Shown: positions 17,783-25,882 of the stretch, piece after piece
Layout of the letters: every line of letters begins with the position of its first letter
Numbering within the stretch: position 1 is the stretch's first letter
Assembly (NCBI GenBank): GCA_028865545.1
Contig: JAGWJY010000025.1
Location: forward strand, 1 to 48,702
Direction of reading: 5' to 3'
Source of the DNA: Alphaproteobacteria bacterium
Lineage (GTDB): Bacteria > Pseudomonadota > Alphaproteobacteria > Micropepsales > Micropepsaceae
DNA: 48,702 nt
Notes under the pieces: model-generated
Told to the model about the DNA's origin: nothing
What the model saw: the letters and a program-made list of their open reading frames with translations, nothing else
Databases searched by the model: none
Translations under genes and position numbers: made by a program

Positions 17783-18931
17783 ATGGCGCGCATAGCCATT
17801 CTGATCGTCGCCGCGGGCAAAGGCGAACGCGTCGGCGGTGCCATCCCCAAGCAATATGCCCCCCTGCTCGGCCAGCCAATGCTGCGCCGCTCGATCCAAG
17901 CGTTCGAGGGCATACCGAAAAGAGCCGTTCAAGTCATGATCGGCTCGGGCCAAGAGGACCTCTACTGTAAGGCGGCGGCGGAATGTGCGGTGCGCCCTGC
18001 CGTAATCGGCGGCGCGACGCGTCAGGAATCCGTGCGGCGCGGTTTGGAGGCGCTGACAGCGGAGGCGCCCGATTTTGTGCTGATCCACGATGCCGCCCGC
18101 CCGTTGGTTTCCCGCACGCTGGTCGACAGAGTGATCACAGCACTCGCGGCGGGCGCGGAGGCGGCTGTACCGTTGCTGCCGGTCGCGGACACGTTGCGCA
18201 AGCACGAAAACGGAAAATGGATCACGGTGCCGCGCGCCGGCCTGCTGCGCGCACAGACGCCACAGGGATTCCGCTACGCCGCGATCCTGAAGGCCCATCG
18301 CGACCATGCGGCGCACGACGTTACCGATGACATGGCGCTGGCCGAACTCGCCGGCCTGAAGATCGTCGCCGTATCGGGCGAAGAGACGAACATGAAGGTA
18401 ACAAATCCGGAGGATTTCGTTGTGGCGGAAAGTCTGTTGTCTGCGCGGCTGGGCGACACGCGAACCGGCCTCGGTTTCGACGTCCATCGTTTCGTGCCGG
18501 GAGATCATGTTTGGCTCTGCGGATTGAGTATCCCGCACGATCAGGCGCTAGAAGGTCATTCCGATGCGGATGCCGGGCTTCACGCGCTGACCGACGCCAT
18601 CCTGGGCGCCATCGGCGAGGGCGATATCGGGTTGCATTTTCCGCCTGCGGACGAACGTTGGCGCGGCGCGCCGTCTTGGAAATTCCTTGACCACGCCGCG
18701 GGAAAGGTGCGCCAAAAAGGCGGCGCCATCGTCCATTGCGATGTGACGATCATCTGCGAGCGGCCGAAGTTGACGCCTTATCGCGAAGCGATGCGGGCCA
18801 AGATCGCTGAAATCCTGCACCTCGACATCTCGCGCGTCAGCATCAAGGCGACGACCACAGAGGGGCTGGGCTTCACGGGCCGGCGCGAAGGACTGGCCGC
18901 GCAGGCTGTTGCCACAGTGCGGCTGCCGTGA
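17783..18931 (+). CDS. ispDF: Bifunctional IspD/IspF (MEP pathway)
   Basis: A 382-aa fusion enzyme. The N-terminal IspD domain (about 1-225) makes CDP-methylerythritol from MEP and CTP. It has the nucleotide-binding VAAGKGERVGG and PKQY, and HDAARPLVS. The C-terminal IspF domain (about 228-382) makes methylerythritol cyclodiphosphate. It has the metal-site FDVHRF, EGHSDADAGLHALTDAILGA and the end motif KATTTEGLGFTGR. The ATG at 17783 has GGAG 6 nt upstream, so the open frame reaching further upstream is not used. It ends in a GTGA overlap with pgpA. IspD-IspF fusions are typical of alpha- and epsilonproteobacteria. ispG is also in this window. Confidence 0.97.
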   Translation: MARIAILIVAAGKGERVGGAIPKQYAPLLGQPMLRRSIQAFEGIPKRAVQVMIGSGQEDLYCKAAAECAVRPAVIGGATRQESVRRGLEALTAEAPDFVLIHDAARPLVSRTLVDRVITALAAGAEAAVPLLPVADTLRKHENGKWITVPRAGLLRAQTPQGFRYAAILKAHRDHAAHDVTDDMALAELAGLKIVAVSGEETNMKVTNPEDFVVAESLLSARLGDTRTGLGFDVHRFVPGDHVWLCGLSIPHDQALEGHSDADAGLHALTDAILGAIGEGDIGLHFPPADERWRGAPSWKFLDHAAGKVRQKGGAIVHCDVTIICERPKLTPYREAMRAKIAEILHLDISRVSIKATTTEGLGFTGRREGLAAQAVATVRLP

Positions 18932-19380
18932 ACTGGAACTCAGGTCTTGCCACGATGTTCGGCATCGGGCGGGCGCCGGTGGCGCCGGGTACGGCGGCAA
19001 GCCTCGTGGCGGCGCTGGCCGCCTGGCCGATAACCCTTTTCGCCGGTCATTGGGTGCTGCTCATCCTCGGCGCTGCCGTGGGGCTGGCGTCAATCCCGAT
19101 TGCGGATCGGTATGCGCGTGAATGCGGCCGCGACGATCCGTCGGAATGCGTGATCGACGAACTGGCTGGGCAATGGCTGACGTGCGCTTTCGCACCGTTG
19201 TCATTGTGGGGATTTACGCTCGCCTTCTTGGCCTTTCGTTTGCTCGACATGACCAAGCCGTGGCCGGTGTCCGCGGCCGAGAAACTGGCCGGAGGCGTCG
19301 GTATCGTGGCCGACGATATTGTGGCGGGACTGATCGCGGGTGCTATCGTGGCACTGTTCTGGTGGTTCGGGCTGGTGTGA
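18928..19380 (+). CDS. pgpA: Phosphatidylglycerophosphatase A
   Basis: A 150-aa inner-membrane phosphatase converting phosphatidylglycerol phosphate to phosphatidylglycerol. It shows the PgpA pattern: an early GxG-rich segment (FGIGRAPVAPGTAASL), a hydrophobic helix, then the acidic active-site motif DDPSECVIDELAGQW, followed by DMTKPWP. A last hydrophobic helix closes the protein. The GTG start overlaps the ispDF stop. Its own stop overlaps the next ATG (TGATG), so ispDF-pgpA-cinA is one tightly coupled unit. Confidence 0.93.
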   Translation: MNWNSGLATMFGIGRAPVAPGTAASLVAALAAWPITLFAGHWVLLILGAAVGLASIPIADRYARECGRDDPSECVIDELAGQWLTCAFAPLSLWGFTLAFLAFRLLDMTKPWPVSAAEKLAGGVGIVADDIVAGLIAGAIVALFWWFGLV

Positions 19381-19865
19381 TGTTCTCTCCTGCTCTTCTT
19401 TCCCTGGCAAAGACGGTGCTTGACGAGGCACGCGCGAAGGACGTGCGCGTCGCCACGGCAGAAAGCTGTACAGGCGGCTTGATTGCGGGCCTTCTCACCG
19501 AGGTGCCAGGTTCGTCCGACGTGCTGGAGCGCGGTTTTGTTGTCTACTCCAACCGCGCCAAACAAGACTTGCTGGGAGTGCCCGGCGAATTGATCGCCGA
19601 TCACGGTGCCGTGTCAGAAGAAGTAGCACGAGCCATGGCACAAGGCGCGTTGACGCATTCCGATGCGCAAGTCGCGGTTGCGGTTACCGGCATCGCCGGA
19701 CCGGGCGGCGGCACGGGCGCGAAGCCGGTCGGCCTGGTTCATATTGCCGCCTGCCGCGATGAGACGGTTTTGCACGAAGAGCGTCGCTTCGGCGATATTG
19801 GGCGAGAGGGCGTGCGGACGAAGGCCGTTGAAGCAGCTTTGGTGTTACTACGTCGGCTGATCTGA
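19380..19865 (+). CDS. pncC: CinA-family nicotinamide-nucleotide amidohydrolase (PncC)
   Basis: A 161-aa protein made only of the CinA C-terminal domain, which deamidates NMN to NaMN in pyridine-nucleotide salvage. Family motifs: VATAESCTGGLIAGLLT, RGFVVYSN and VAVTGIAGPGGG, with AKPVGLVHIA following. The ATG overlapping the pgpA stop was chosen over upstream frame extensions. The 3' end overlaps the convergent Coq10-like gene by 18 nt. Confidence 0.92.
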   Translation: MFSPALLSLAKTVLDEARAKDVRVATAESCTGGLIAGLLTEVPGSSDVLERGFVVYSNRAKQDLLGVPGELIADHGAVSEEVARAMAQGALTHSDAQVAVAVTGIAGPGGGTGAKPVGLVHIAACRDETVLHEERRFGDIGREGVRTKAVEAALVLLRRLI

Positions 19866-20300
19866 CAGTATTTTCGCGCGCGCTTCGAAGGCATCTGTCA
19901 TCTTCAGCAGTACATGCTCGAAGGCTTTCCCGGCGACGGCGCCAAGCAGCCGACTCTTGAATTCGAATGCGATTGTGAAGTCGACCCTGCAGCCTTCGCC
20001 TTCGGGGGCGAGCCGCCAATGTGTTTCCAGTTGTCGAAATGGACCTTCGGTTTGCGTGACGTCGACCGTGCGCGCTGTGGGATCGAGCACCACGCGGCTG
20101 GTGTAACGCTCGCGAAGCGCGCCGAAGCCGACGAGCATTTCGGCGCGTTGCACTTCACGCGATTTCACGATTTCACGCGACAGGACACGCAAGCCAACAC
20201 ACCATGGTAGGAACTGCGGATACTTCTCCACGTCCGCCACGACCGCGTACATGAGATCGGGCGAATAACGGAGCAGACGCGTTTCGGAATGCGACGGCAT
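19848..20300 (-). CDS. Coq10-like START-domain protein (polyketide cyclase family)
   Basis: A 150-aa SRPBCC/START-fold protein of the Coq10/RatA family. It has an N-terminal strand PSHSETRLLRYSP, then VADVEKYPQFLPWC and a C-terminal helix (GKAFEHVLLKMTDAFEARA). Alphaproteobacterial members usually lie next to lipA and are thought to bind ubiquinone, as yeast Coq10 does. Some pipelines call them RatA toxin; no partner antitoxin gene is present here. The ATG at 20300 was preferred over a 17-residue longer form because conservation begins there. Its usual neighbour lipA is separated from it by an inserted gene. Confidence 0.85.
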   Translation of the reverse strand: MPSHSETRLLRYSPDLMYAVVADVEKYPQFLPWCVGLRVLSREIVKSREVQRAEMLVGFGALRERYTSRVVLDPTARTVDVTQTEGPFRQLETHWRLAPEGEGCRVDFTIAFEFKSRLLGAVAGKAFEHVLLKMTDAFEARAKILSDQPT

Positions 20301-20456
20301 TGCGAGCTCAAATTTCGGGCGCCATACGCGCAGGGCAGACCCCAACCGCACTTATACGCTGCGTCGGCGCAAGTCCAGATTGCCAGTACAGGAACGGGTG
20401 GCTAGCCTGACGTCTGTCGCTCCTGCCCAAACGGGGGGCGCCATGGAAGAATACAT

Positions 20457-21197
20457 GTGAGCGGGATGATGCGTGGCGGACAACTGCTGGCCGCACAACA
20501 AGAGGCCAAAATAGGACGCATCGGCCTGGAGCGCGCGCCGTTCGTTGTGATCGATAATTTTGTGAACGATCCAGAGGGACTCGTCGATTTTGCGGCCGCG
20601 CAGGACACATTCGCGCCGGTCGCCTTCAATCTTTACCCCGGCGTTCGGACCGCGGCTCCTGAGACATACGCGCGCGAGGTTGTCCTCCGAATTGAAAAGC
20701 TCGTCCGCGAAGTTTTTGCTTTACAAGCTCTGCAGTTGCTAGGCTGCCAATGCAACTTTTCGCTCGTTACGACGCCGCCCGACAAATTACAGCCGATGCA
20801 GCTCATCCCGCATTTCGACACGACCAACGTTCACCAGCTGGCATTGCTACACTATCTCTGTCCGACAGATCGTGGCGGGACGTCGTTCTACCGCCATCGC
20901 AGGACCGGCTATGAGAGCATCACAAAGGAACGTCGCGACGCCTATATGGCCACGCTCAATACCGAGATGAACATCGCCGGCCCACAGGCGCCGGTATATA
21001 TCAATGGCGATACGACACTATTCGAACGATTGGGTAGCGTGGACGCGGTGTTCAATCGGCTGCTGATCTACCGCAGCGTCAATCTGCACTCCGGCAACAT
21101 CGGGCGAGACTTCGGTTTCGAGCGGGACGTCCGCAAAGGACGCCTGACTTTGAACACGTTCATGCAATTCGGCCCACGCGGCCACACACTGGGATGA
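20457..21197 (+). CDS. DUF6445-like putative 2OG-Fe(II) dioxygenase
   Basis: A 246-aa soluble protein (from the GTG; ATGs at 20466 and 20469 are alternatives). It resembles DUF6445 proteins, which have a non-haem iron dioxygenase fold. Seen directly: the HxD pair His119-Phe-Asp121, a distal histidine His211 (NLHSGN), and Arg229 before LTLNTF at the position of the 2-oxoglutarate-binding arginine. GGTSFYRHRRTG (140-151) resembles a prolyl-hydroxylase-like loop. It sits in the opposite orientation between lipA and the Coq10-like gene and ends 13 nt from the lipA end. Substrate unknown. Confidence 0.7.
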   Translation: MSGMMRGGQLLAAQQEAKIGRIGLERAPFVVIDNFVNDPEGLVDFAAAQDTFAPVAFNLYPGVRTAAPETYAREVVLRIEKLVREVFALQALQLLGCQCNFSLVTTPPDKLQPMQLIPHFDTTNVHQLALLHYLCPTDRGGTSFYRHRRTGYESITKERRDAYMATLNTEMNIAGPQAPVYINGDTTLFERLGSVDAVFNRLLIYRSVNLHSGNIGRDFGFERDVRKGRLTLNTFMQFGPRGHTLG

Positions 21198-21209
21198 CAA
21201 CCGTTAACG

Positions 21210-22166
21210 TCAGGACCTCGTGCTTCGCGCCGCCTTGAGCTGCTCGAAATCCGAATCAGCGTGGTAGGAGGAACGAGTTAATGGGCTGGCCGAGACCATC
21301 AGGAACCCCTTGGCGCGAGCCGTCGCCTCCAACGACTTGAATTCGTCCGGCGACCAGAAACGGTCGAGCGGTGCATGCTTGCGCGTCGGCTGCAGATACT
21401 GACCGATGGTGAGGAAATCAACTCCGGCAGCGCGGAGATCATCCATCACCTGCATGATCTCTTCACGGCTTTCGCCAAGGCCGACCATCAGACCAGACTT
21501 CGTGAATCCGTCGGGGACAAGTTCCTTGGCGCGCTCCAGCAAACGTAGCGAGACAAAATAGCGCGCGCCGGGGCGGACGTTGAGGTACAAGCGCGGCACC
21601 GTCTCCAGATTGTGGTTGAAGACGTCTGGCCTCGCTTCCATAACGACCTCGATTGAGCCTGGCTTGCGCAGGAAGTCCGGCGTCAGCACCTCTACGGTCG
21701 TGCTAGGGCTCAGTCGGCGAATGGCCTGAATGGTTTCAGCAAAATGTTTTGCTCCGCCGTCGGGCAGATCGTCACGGTCGACCGACGTAACCACAACGTG
21801 CTTAAGACCGAGCTTGGCCACGGCCTCGGCAACCCTGTCTGGTTCTCCCCCGTCAAGTGCGCCCGGCAGACCGGTCTTCACATTGCAGAAGGCGCAGGCG
21901 CGCGTGCACGTGTCGCCCATGATCATCATGGTGGCGTGACGATGTGTCCAGCATTCGCCGATGTTGGGACAACCGGCCTCTTCGCAGACCGTGTGCAGTC
22001 CGTGCTCGCGTACGATGGTTTCCGTTTGGGAATATTCCCGTCCCATGGGCGCCTTGACGCGAATCCATTCCGGTTTGCGCAGGATGGGGCTCTCGGGACG
22101 GTTCGCCTTTTCCGGGTGGCGGAGGGCGCGGCGATCCTTGTCCGTCTGGTCAATTACAGTGGTCAT
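21210..22166 (-). CDS. lipA: Lipoyl synthase
   Basis: A 318-aa radical SAM enzyme inserting two sulfurs into octanoyl-protein to make lipoate. The auxiliary cluster motif [12 protein letters not shown] (Cx4Cx5C) and the radical SAM motif CTRACAFC (Cx3Cx2C) are both intact. The C-terminal RSSYHAD contains the conserved serine that ligates the auxiliary cluster. Length is family-typical. It is transcribed away from the acyl-ACP-synthetase-like gene. Confidence 0.98.
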   Translation of the reverse strand: MTTVIDQTDKDRRALRHPEKANRPESPILRKPEWIRVKAPMGREYSQTETIVREHGLHTVCEEAGCPNIGECWTHRHATMMIMGDTCTRACAFCNVKTGLPGALDGGEPDRVAEAVAKLGLKHVVVTSVDRDDLPDGGAKHFAETIQAIRRLSPSTTVEVLTPDFLRKPGSIEVVMEARPDVFNHNLETVPRLYLNVRPGARYFVSLRLLERAKELVPDGFTKSGLMVGLGESREEIMQVMDDLRAAGVDFLTIGQYLQPTRKHAPLDRFWSPDEFKSLEATARAKGFLMVSASPLTRSSYHADSDFEQLKAARSTRS

Positions 22167-22269
22167 GGCTCCCTACATATAGGTTGCTCTACCGGAAATC
22201 ACCGGGTTCCGGTAAGTTTGTGTCACAGAGCCAAGGGCGGGCCAGTCCCGCCGCCCAGGGGAGGAGCCA

Positions 22270-23868
22270 TTGGCCGTTGCAACCGTCGCCGCCGCGTCCG
22301 GCGAAGACATCGTGCCGTTCGACATGATCCGGACCAGGAAGTCGGTCTTCCAGGCGCTGGTCGATGCCAGGGCCCGCTATGGCGGCAGCAAGCCGGCCAT
22401 CATCGACGGCGACGAGCGCGTCGTAACGTATGACGACCTCGTGCGTGCGTCGCTGGCGCTTGGTCATGCTCTGAAGAAGGGAACTTCCAAGGGCGAGTGT
22501 GTCGGTATCATGTTGCCAACCGGCTTTGGCGCGGTGGTCTCCTTCTTCGCCCTCTCCGCCTTCGGCCGTGTCCCGACAATGCTGAATTTCACCAGCGGTG
22601 CGGCCGGGATCATGAGCGCGCTTCGCACCGCGCAGGTTAAGCGTGTCATCACCGCTCACCGGTTCATAGAACTTGCCAAGCTCGAAGCACTGGAAGCCGA
22701 ACTCTCCATGGCGGCGGAGATCGTCTATCTGGAAGATGTTCGCGAAAGGTTGTCGGCGTTTGACAAGGCGATTGCTGTGGTCGGTCAATATGTGCCGGGC
22801 GCCGTTACCGCGCGTGCGTCGGCCGAAGCGCCAGCTGTGATTCTTTTTACCTCGGGTACGGAAGGCGCCCCCAAGGGCGTCGCTCTGTCGCACACCAATC
22901 TGTTGGTCAATGTCGAGCAGGTTCGTGCGCATATCGCGCTATACCCCACGGACATTCTGTTCAACCCGCTGCCAACCTTCCATTGCTTTGGGCTGACGGT
23001 CGGCGCACTGATGCCGCTATTTCTCGGCCTGAAGGCGGTGTTCCATCCAACGCCCCTGCAGCCGCATGAGATTGTGCGCCGCGTGAAGGAAACGGGCGCG
23101 ACGATTTTGCTGTCGACGGACACCTTCATGTCACAATACGCACGTGCGGGCGAACAGGGCGACCTGAATTCGCTGCGCATTGCGGTGTGCGGCGCGGAAC
23201 GTGTTCGTGACGAAACGCGCCAACTCCTGCGCAAGAAATACTCAATCGACCTGATCGAAGGATATGGCGTGACCGAGACCGCACCCGTCGCGGCCGCGAA
23301 CCAGCCCGGCGCCAACCGGCCTGGCACCGTTGGGCGGCTGATGAGCGGCATGCAGGCGCGTCTTGAGCCGGTCGAGGGAATTCCCCACGCCGGGCGGCTG
23401 TTTCTGAAGGGGCCGAACGTCATGCTCGGCTATATCAAGTCGGATAACCCCGGTGTCATTATGCCGGTGGAAGGTGGTTGGCACGATACGGGTGATGTCG
23501 TCGCGATCGACGATGAAGGTTTCATCTCCATCAAGGGTCGGTTGAAGCGGTTCGCGAAGGTTGCCGGTGAGACCGTGTCGCTGGCTGTGGTGGAGAATTG
23601 CGCGACATCCCTTTGGCCGGACTTCAATCACGCTGCCGTTGCTCTGCCGGACGGTCGCAAGGGCGAGCAGATCGTGCTGGTCACAACCAATCCGGAAGCC
23701 CAGCGCATCGACCTTGTCGGGTGGGCACAGAACCACGGCGTGGCGGAGATCGCCGTGCCGCGCAAGCTGATCTACGCGAGGGATATTCCCGTGCTCGGCA
23801 CTGGAAAGACGGACTACGTGAAAGTCGAGAAACTCGTGATGGCCGAAAAGCCAGCGTCGGCGGTGTAA
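22270..23868 (+). CDS. Acyl-[ACP] synthetase-like AMP-binding enzyme (Aas C-terminal type)
   Basis: A 532-aa ANL-superfamily adenylating enzyme resembling the acyl-ACP synthetase half of Aas. Motifs: P-loop ILFTSGTEGAPKG (A3), GYGVTE (A5), WHDTGDV (A7), and a C-terminal GTGKTDYVK with the catalytic lysine. It has no PlsC acyltransferase domain, unlike enteric Aas. The start is probably TTG at 22270, with GGGGAGGAG a few bases upstream; an internal ATG at 22324 is the alternative. It is followed 2 nt later by a methyltransferase, suggesting a two-gene lipid-modification unit. The acyl acceptor (ACP or CoA) is not determined by sequence. Confidence 0.82.
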   Translation: MAVATVAAASGEDIVPFDMIRTRKSVFQALVDARARYGGSKPAIIDGDERVVTYDDLVRASLALGHALKKGTSKGECVGIMLPTGFGAVVSFFALSAFGRVPTMLNFTSGAAGIMSALRTAQVKRVITAHRFIELAKLEALEAELSMAAEIVYLEDVRERLSAFDKAIAVVGQYVPGAVTARASAEAPAVILFTSGTEGAPKGVALSHTNLLVNVEQVRAHIALYPTDILFNPLPTFHCFGLTVGALMPLFLGLKAVFHPTPLQPHEIVRRVKETGATILLSTDTFMSQYARAGEQGDLNSLRIAVCGAERVRDETRQLLRKKYSIDLIEGYGVTETAPVAAANQPGANRPGTVGRLMSGMQARLEPVEGIPHAGRLFLKGPNVMLGYIKSDNPGVIMPVEGGWHDTGDVVAIDDEGFISIKGRLKRFAKVAGETVSLAVVENCATSLWPDFNHAAVALPDGRKGEQIVLVTTNPEAQRIDLVGWAQNHGVAEIAVPRKLIYARDIPVLGTGKTDYVKVEKLVMAEKPASAV

Positions 23869-23870
23869 CC

Positions 23871-24479
23871 ATGGCACGAATTCGCCAAGTGATGCAGCCG
23901 CACGGCTTCTGGGGCCGAGTTTTCGGCTGGCTAATGGACCGGTTCAACGCGTCGGCGCATAATTTTGCCCTCAAACGTCTCGATGTGCGCAACTCTGATC
24001 GTGTGCTGGAAATCGGTTTCGGCACGGGTCGCCTAGCGCGCAAATTGGCGAAGGCGGCGCGCGACGGGCTCGTTGGCGGCGTCGATCCGTCGGAGTTGAT
24101 GTTGCAGACTGCCGAAAGACGTACGCGGAAGTTCCGCAAGAAAGGGCGCGTGGAATTGAAGCTTGGCGATGCCTCCACCCTGCCCTGGCCTGATCAGACC
24201 TTCGACAAAGCGGCTGCGTTGCACAGCTTCCAGTTTTGGAGCGATCCGTCACGTGACCTCATCGAAATTCGTCGAGTGCTGAAGCCGGACGGGCTGCTGT
24301 TATTGCTGCTACGCGCGCACAAGAAGGCGGGACCGAAATGGTTGCCCAATCCGATCAGCCGGTCTGGCCAGGAGATTGCTGGCGCCCTCCAACTGCTGGC
24401 CGACAACGGGTTCGTCGGCACGCGCCTCGAAGGTAAGGTCGGTTCGTCGGCGGTGCTGACGGCGCGAAAAGCTGTGTGA
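23871..24479 (+). CDS. Class I SAM-dependent methyltransferase
   Basis: A 202-aa Rossmann-fold methyltransferase starting with a hydrophobic/aromatic segment (HGFWGRVFGWLMDRFN) that may contact membrane. The SAM-binding motif I is VLEIGFGTGRLA, followed by VDPS and the motif II region LPWPDQTFDKAAALHSF. It resembles the UbiE/Erg6-like group (methyltransf_11). It overlaps nothing but starts 2 nt after the acyl-ACP-synthetase-like gene and is probably translated from the same mRNA. The substrate is unknown; a phospholipid or quinone are both possible. Confidence 0.85.
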   Translation: MARIRQVMQPHGFWGRVFGWLMDRFNASAHNFALKRLDVRNSDRVLEIGFGTGRLARKLAKAARDGLVGGVDPSELMLQTAERRTRKFRKKGRVELKLGDASTLPWPDQTFDKAAALHSFQFWSDPSRDLIEIRRVLKPDGLLLLLLRAHKKAGPKWLPNPISRSGQEIAGALQLLADNGFVGTRLEGKVGSSAVLTARKAV

Positions 24480-24482
24480 GCC

Positions 24483-25292
24483 CTATTTCGCCGCCAGCAA
24501 CACCTCATGCCGGGCGCAAATTTTCGGCCAAAGGGAGGCGGCGTCTGGAAGATCGAGGCCGAACACTTTGTTGAGAACGGCTGAGTAGTCGCCTGCGTCC
24601 GCAATGAGACGATCTTGGTGGCCATCCGGTGTCAAGTCGCGCAGCACCCGCCCCCGCAGAACCGAAATGCCACGCGGAGTGTGACGCTGGCATACAGCGT
24701 TCTGGACAAATACGGACTCCTCGGCAGTTTGCAGCCAATCGCACTTTCGGGCGAGCAGGCTCTCGTCTGCTTCGGTGAGATTGAAATCAAACGACGGTGC
24801 GCCGCTACCTTTGTGACTGTGCAGGCGCCACCATCCCTGCGCCTCCTGGGACAGCGCAAAGTGGAAACCGTGCGACACGAATGTTCCGGGCGCGACACGG
24901 ATCGGGTCGATCGGTCCGTCGCCGAAGCCAACATCGGCGAGGTAGACCCCATCGTCAAATTCGACCTTCAGCACCAGATGATTGCCGATCGACGCGTCGC
25001 CGGATACGTCGCGCATCACAGCGCCGGCGCTCCGCGTCACTTTGAACCCCAATTGCTGGAGTGCCCAGCCGAACAGGCCGTTCATCTCGTAACACCAACC
25101 GCCACGGCGGTTCGTCACCATCTTTTCAAAGATCGATGCGGGTTCGATTGTGAGCGGTCGGCCGAGCTGAACGTCAAGATTCTCGTAAGGGATAGCCAGC
25201 AGGTGCGCACGGTGCAGAGCGGCCAGCGTAGACAGATCCGGGCGCACCGAAGCGGCAAAACCAATGCGTTCGAGATATGCATCGATGTTCAT
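24483..25292 (-). CDS. nat: Arylamine N-acetyltransferase
   Basis: A 269-aa cytoplasmic enzyme transferring acetyl from acetyl-CoA to arylamines or hydrazines. The Cys-His-Asp triad is visible: Cys67 (RRGGWCYE), His105 (GNHLVLKV) and Asp120 (YLADVGFGD). The N-terminal helix bundle contains HLLAIPYENLDVQLG. Length is normal. It converges on the methyltransferase (3 nt between their ends), so no functional link is implied. Confidence 0.95.
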   Translation of the reverse strand: MNIDAYLERIGFAASVRPDLSTLAALHRAHLLAIPYENLDVQLGRPLTIEPASIFEKMVTNRRGGWCYEMNGLFGWALQQLGFKVTRSAGAVMRDVSGDASIGNHLVLKVEFDDGVYLADVGFGDGPIDPIRVAPGTFVSHGFHFALSQEAQGWWRLHSHKGSGAPSFDFNLTEADESLLARKCDWLQTAEESVFVQNAVCQRHTPRGISVLRGRVLRDLTPDGHQDRLIADAGDYSAVLNKVFGLDLPDAASLWPKICARHEVLLAAK

Positions 25293-25415
25293 AGGCGGGC
25301 CTGAGGCAAGCTGCCGCGCCTGCTACCACGGGCAATGGCTACGTCCTAGGAGCGTATTCCGTTAACCACTTCATCAGCCGAATCAAAATATTTTCAACTT
25401 CCCTATAGGGGGGTC

Positions 25416-25451
25416 TTGCATATTGCGAAGTTCATGCTAGATATAACTTCG
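25416..25451 (+). promoter_or_regulatory. padR promoter with overlapping inverted repeat
   Basis: A TTGCAT -35 (25416-25421) and TAGATA -10 (25438-25443) are spaced by 16 nt. An inverted repeat CGAAGTT (25426-25432) / AACTTCG (25445-25451), arms 12 nt apart, covers the spacer, the -10 and its flank. This is the expected layout for an autorepressor operator. The promoter is about 45 nt upstream of the padR GTG, which has a GGAGG-type site at 25461-25465. Confidence 0.5.
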
Positions 25452-25486
25452 TAATAGTTTGGAGGGCGGAAGAAAGGCGCGTTTCA

Positions 25487-25882
25487 GTGGCAGACGAAAC
25501 TCAATACACGCGCAAATTCCGTAAGGAACTGATGGCCGGGCTCTCATCGCTCGTCCTCCTGGCTGTGCTCGCTCGCGCGGGTCGGGAGATGTACGGATAC
25601 GAAATCGCCAAAGCCGTGAAGGCAGAAGGTGAAGGCGGTTTAATCTTCAAGCAAGGCGCGATCTACCCAGTCCTGAGATCGCTCAATGTGCTGGGGCTGC
25701 TGGAGAGCCGAGTCGAGGCCTCCGCCTTTGGTCCGCCGCGGCGCTACTACAACATCACCGACGAAGGACGGCGCGCCCTCGCCGAGTGGCAATTTGCCTG
25801 GCGAGACATGCGTGAGTTCGTCGACGACGCGCTCAAGGCCGGCACCGGAGGGACTGTCCATGAATTCCAGCCAAGCGCCTGA
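25487..25882 (+). CDS. PadR-family transcriptional regulator
   Basis: A 131-aa winged-helix repressor. The PadR domain spans about residues 10-95, with the signature MYGYEIAKAV, FKQGAIYPVLRSLNVLGLLES and RRYYNITDEGRRAL. The C-terminal tail is short (PadR-s1 type). The start is GTG, with a purine-rich site upstream. Its 3' end overlaps the following membrane sensor gene by 23 nt, an arrangement often seen for PadR regulators paired with HAAS/sensor membrane proteins. A palindrome over its promoter suggests autorepression. Confidence 0.92.
   Translation: MADETQYTRKFRKELMAGLSSLVLLAVLARAGREMYGYEIAKAVKAEGEGGLIFKQGAIYPVLRSLNVLGLLESRVEASAFGPPRRYYNITDEGRRALAEWQFAWRDMREFVDDALKAGTGGTVHEFQPSA

Noticed and set aside
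19848..20300. RatA toxin annotation
   Set aside because: It belongs to the Coq10/START family next to lipA, with no antitoxin gene and a housekeeping context.
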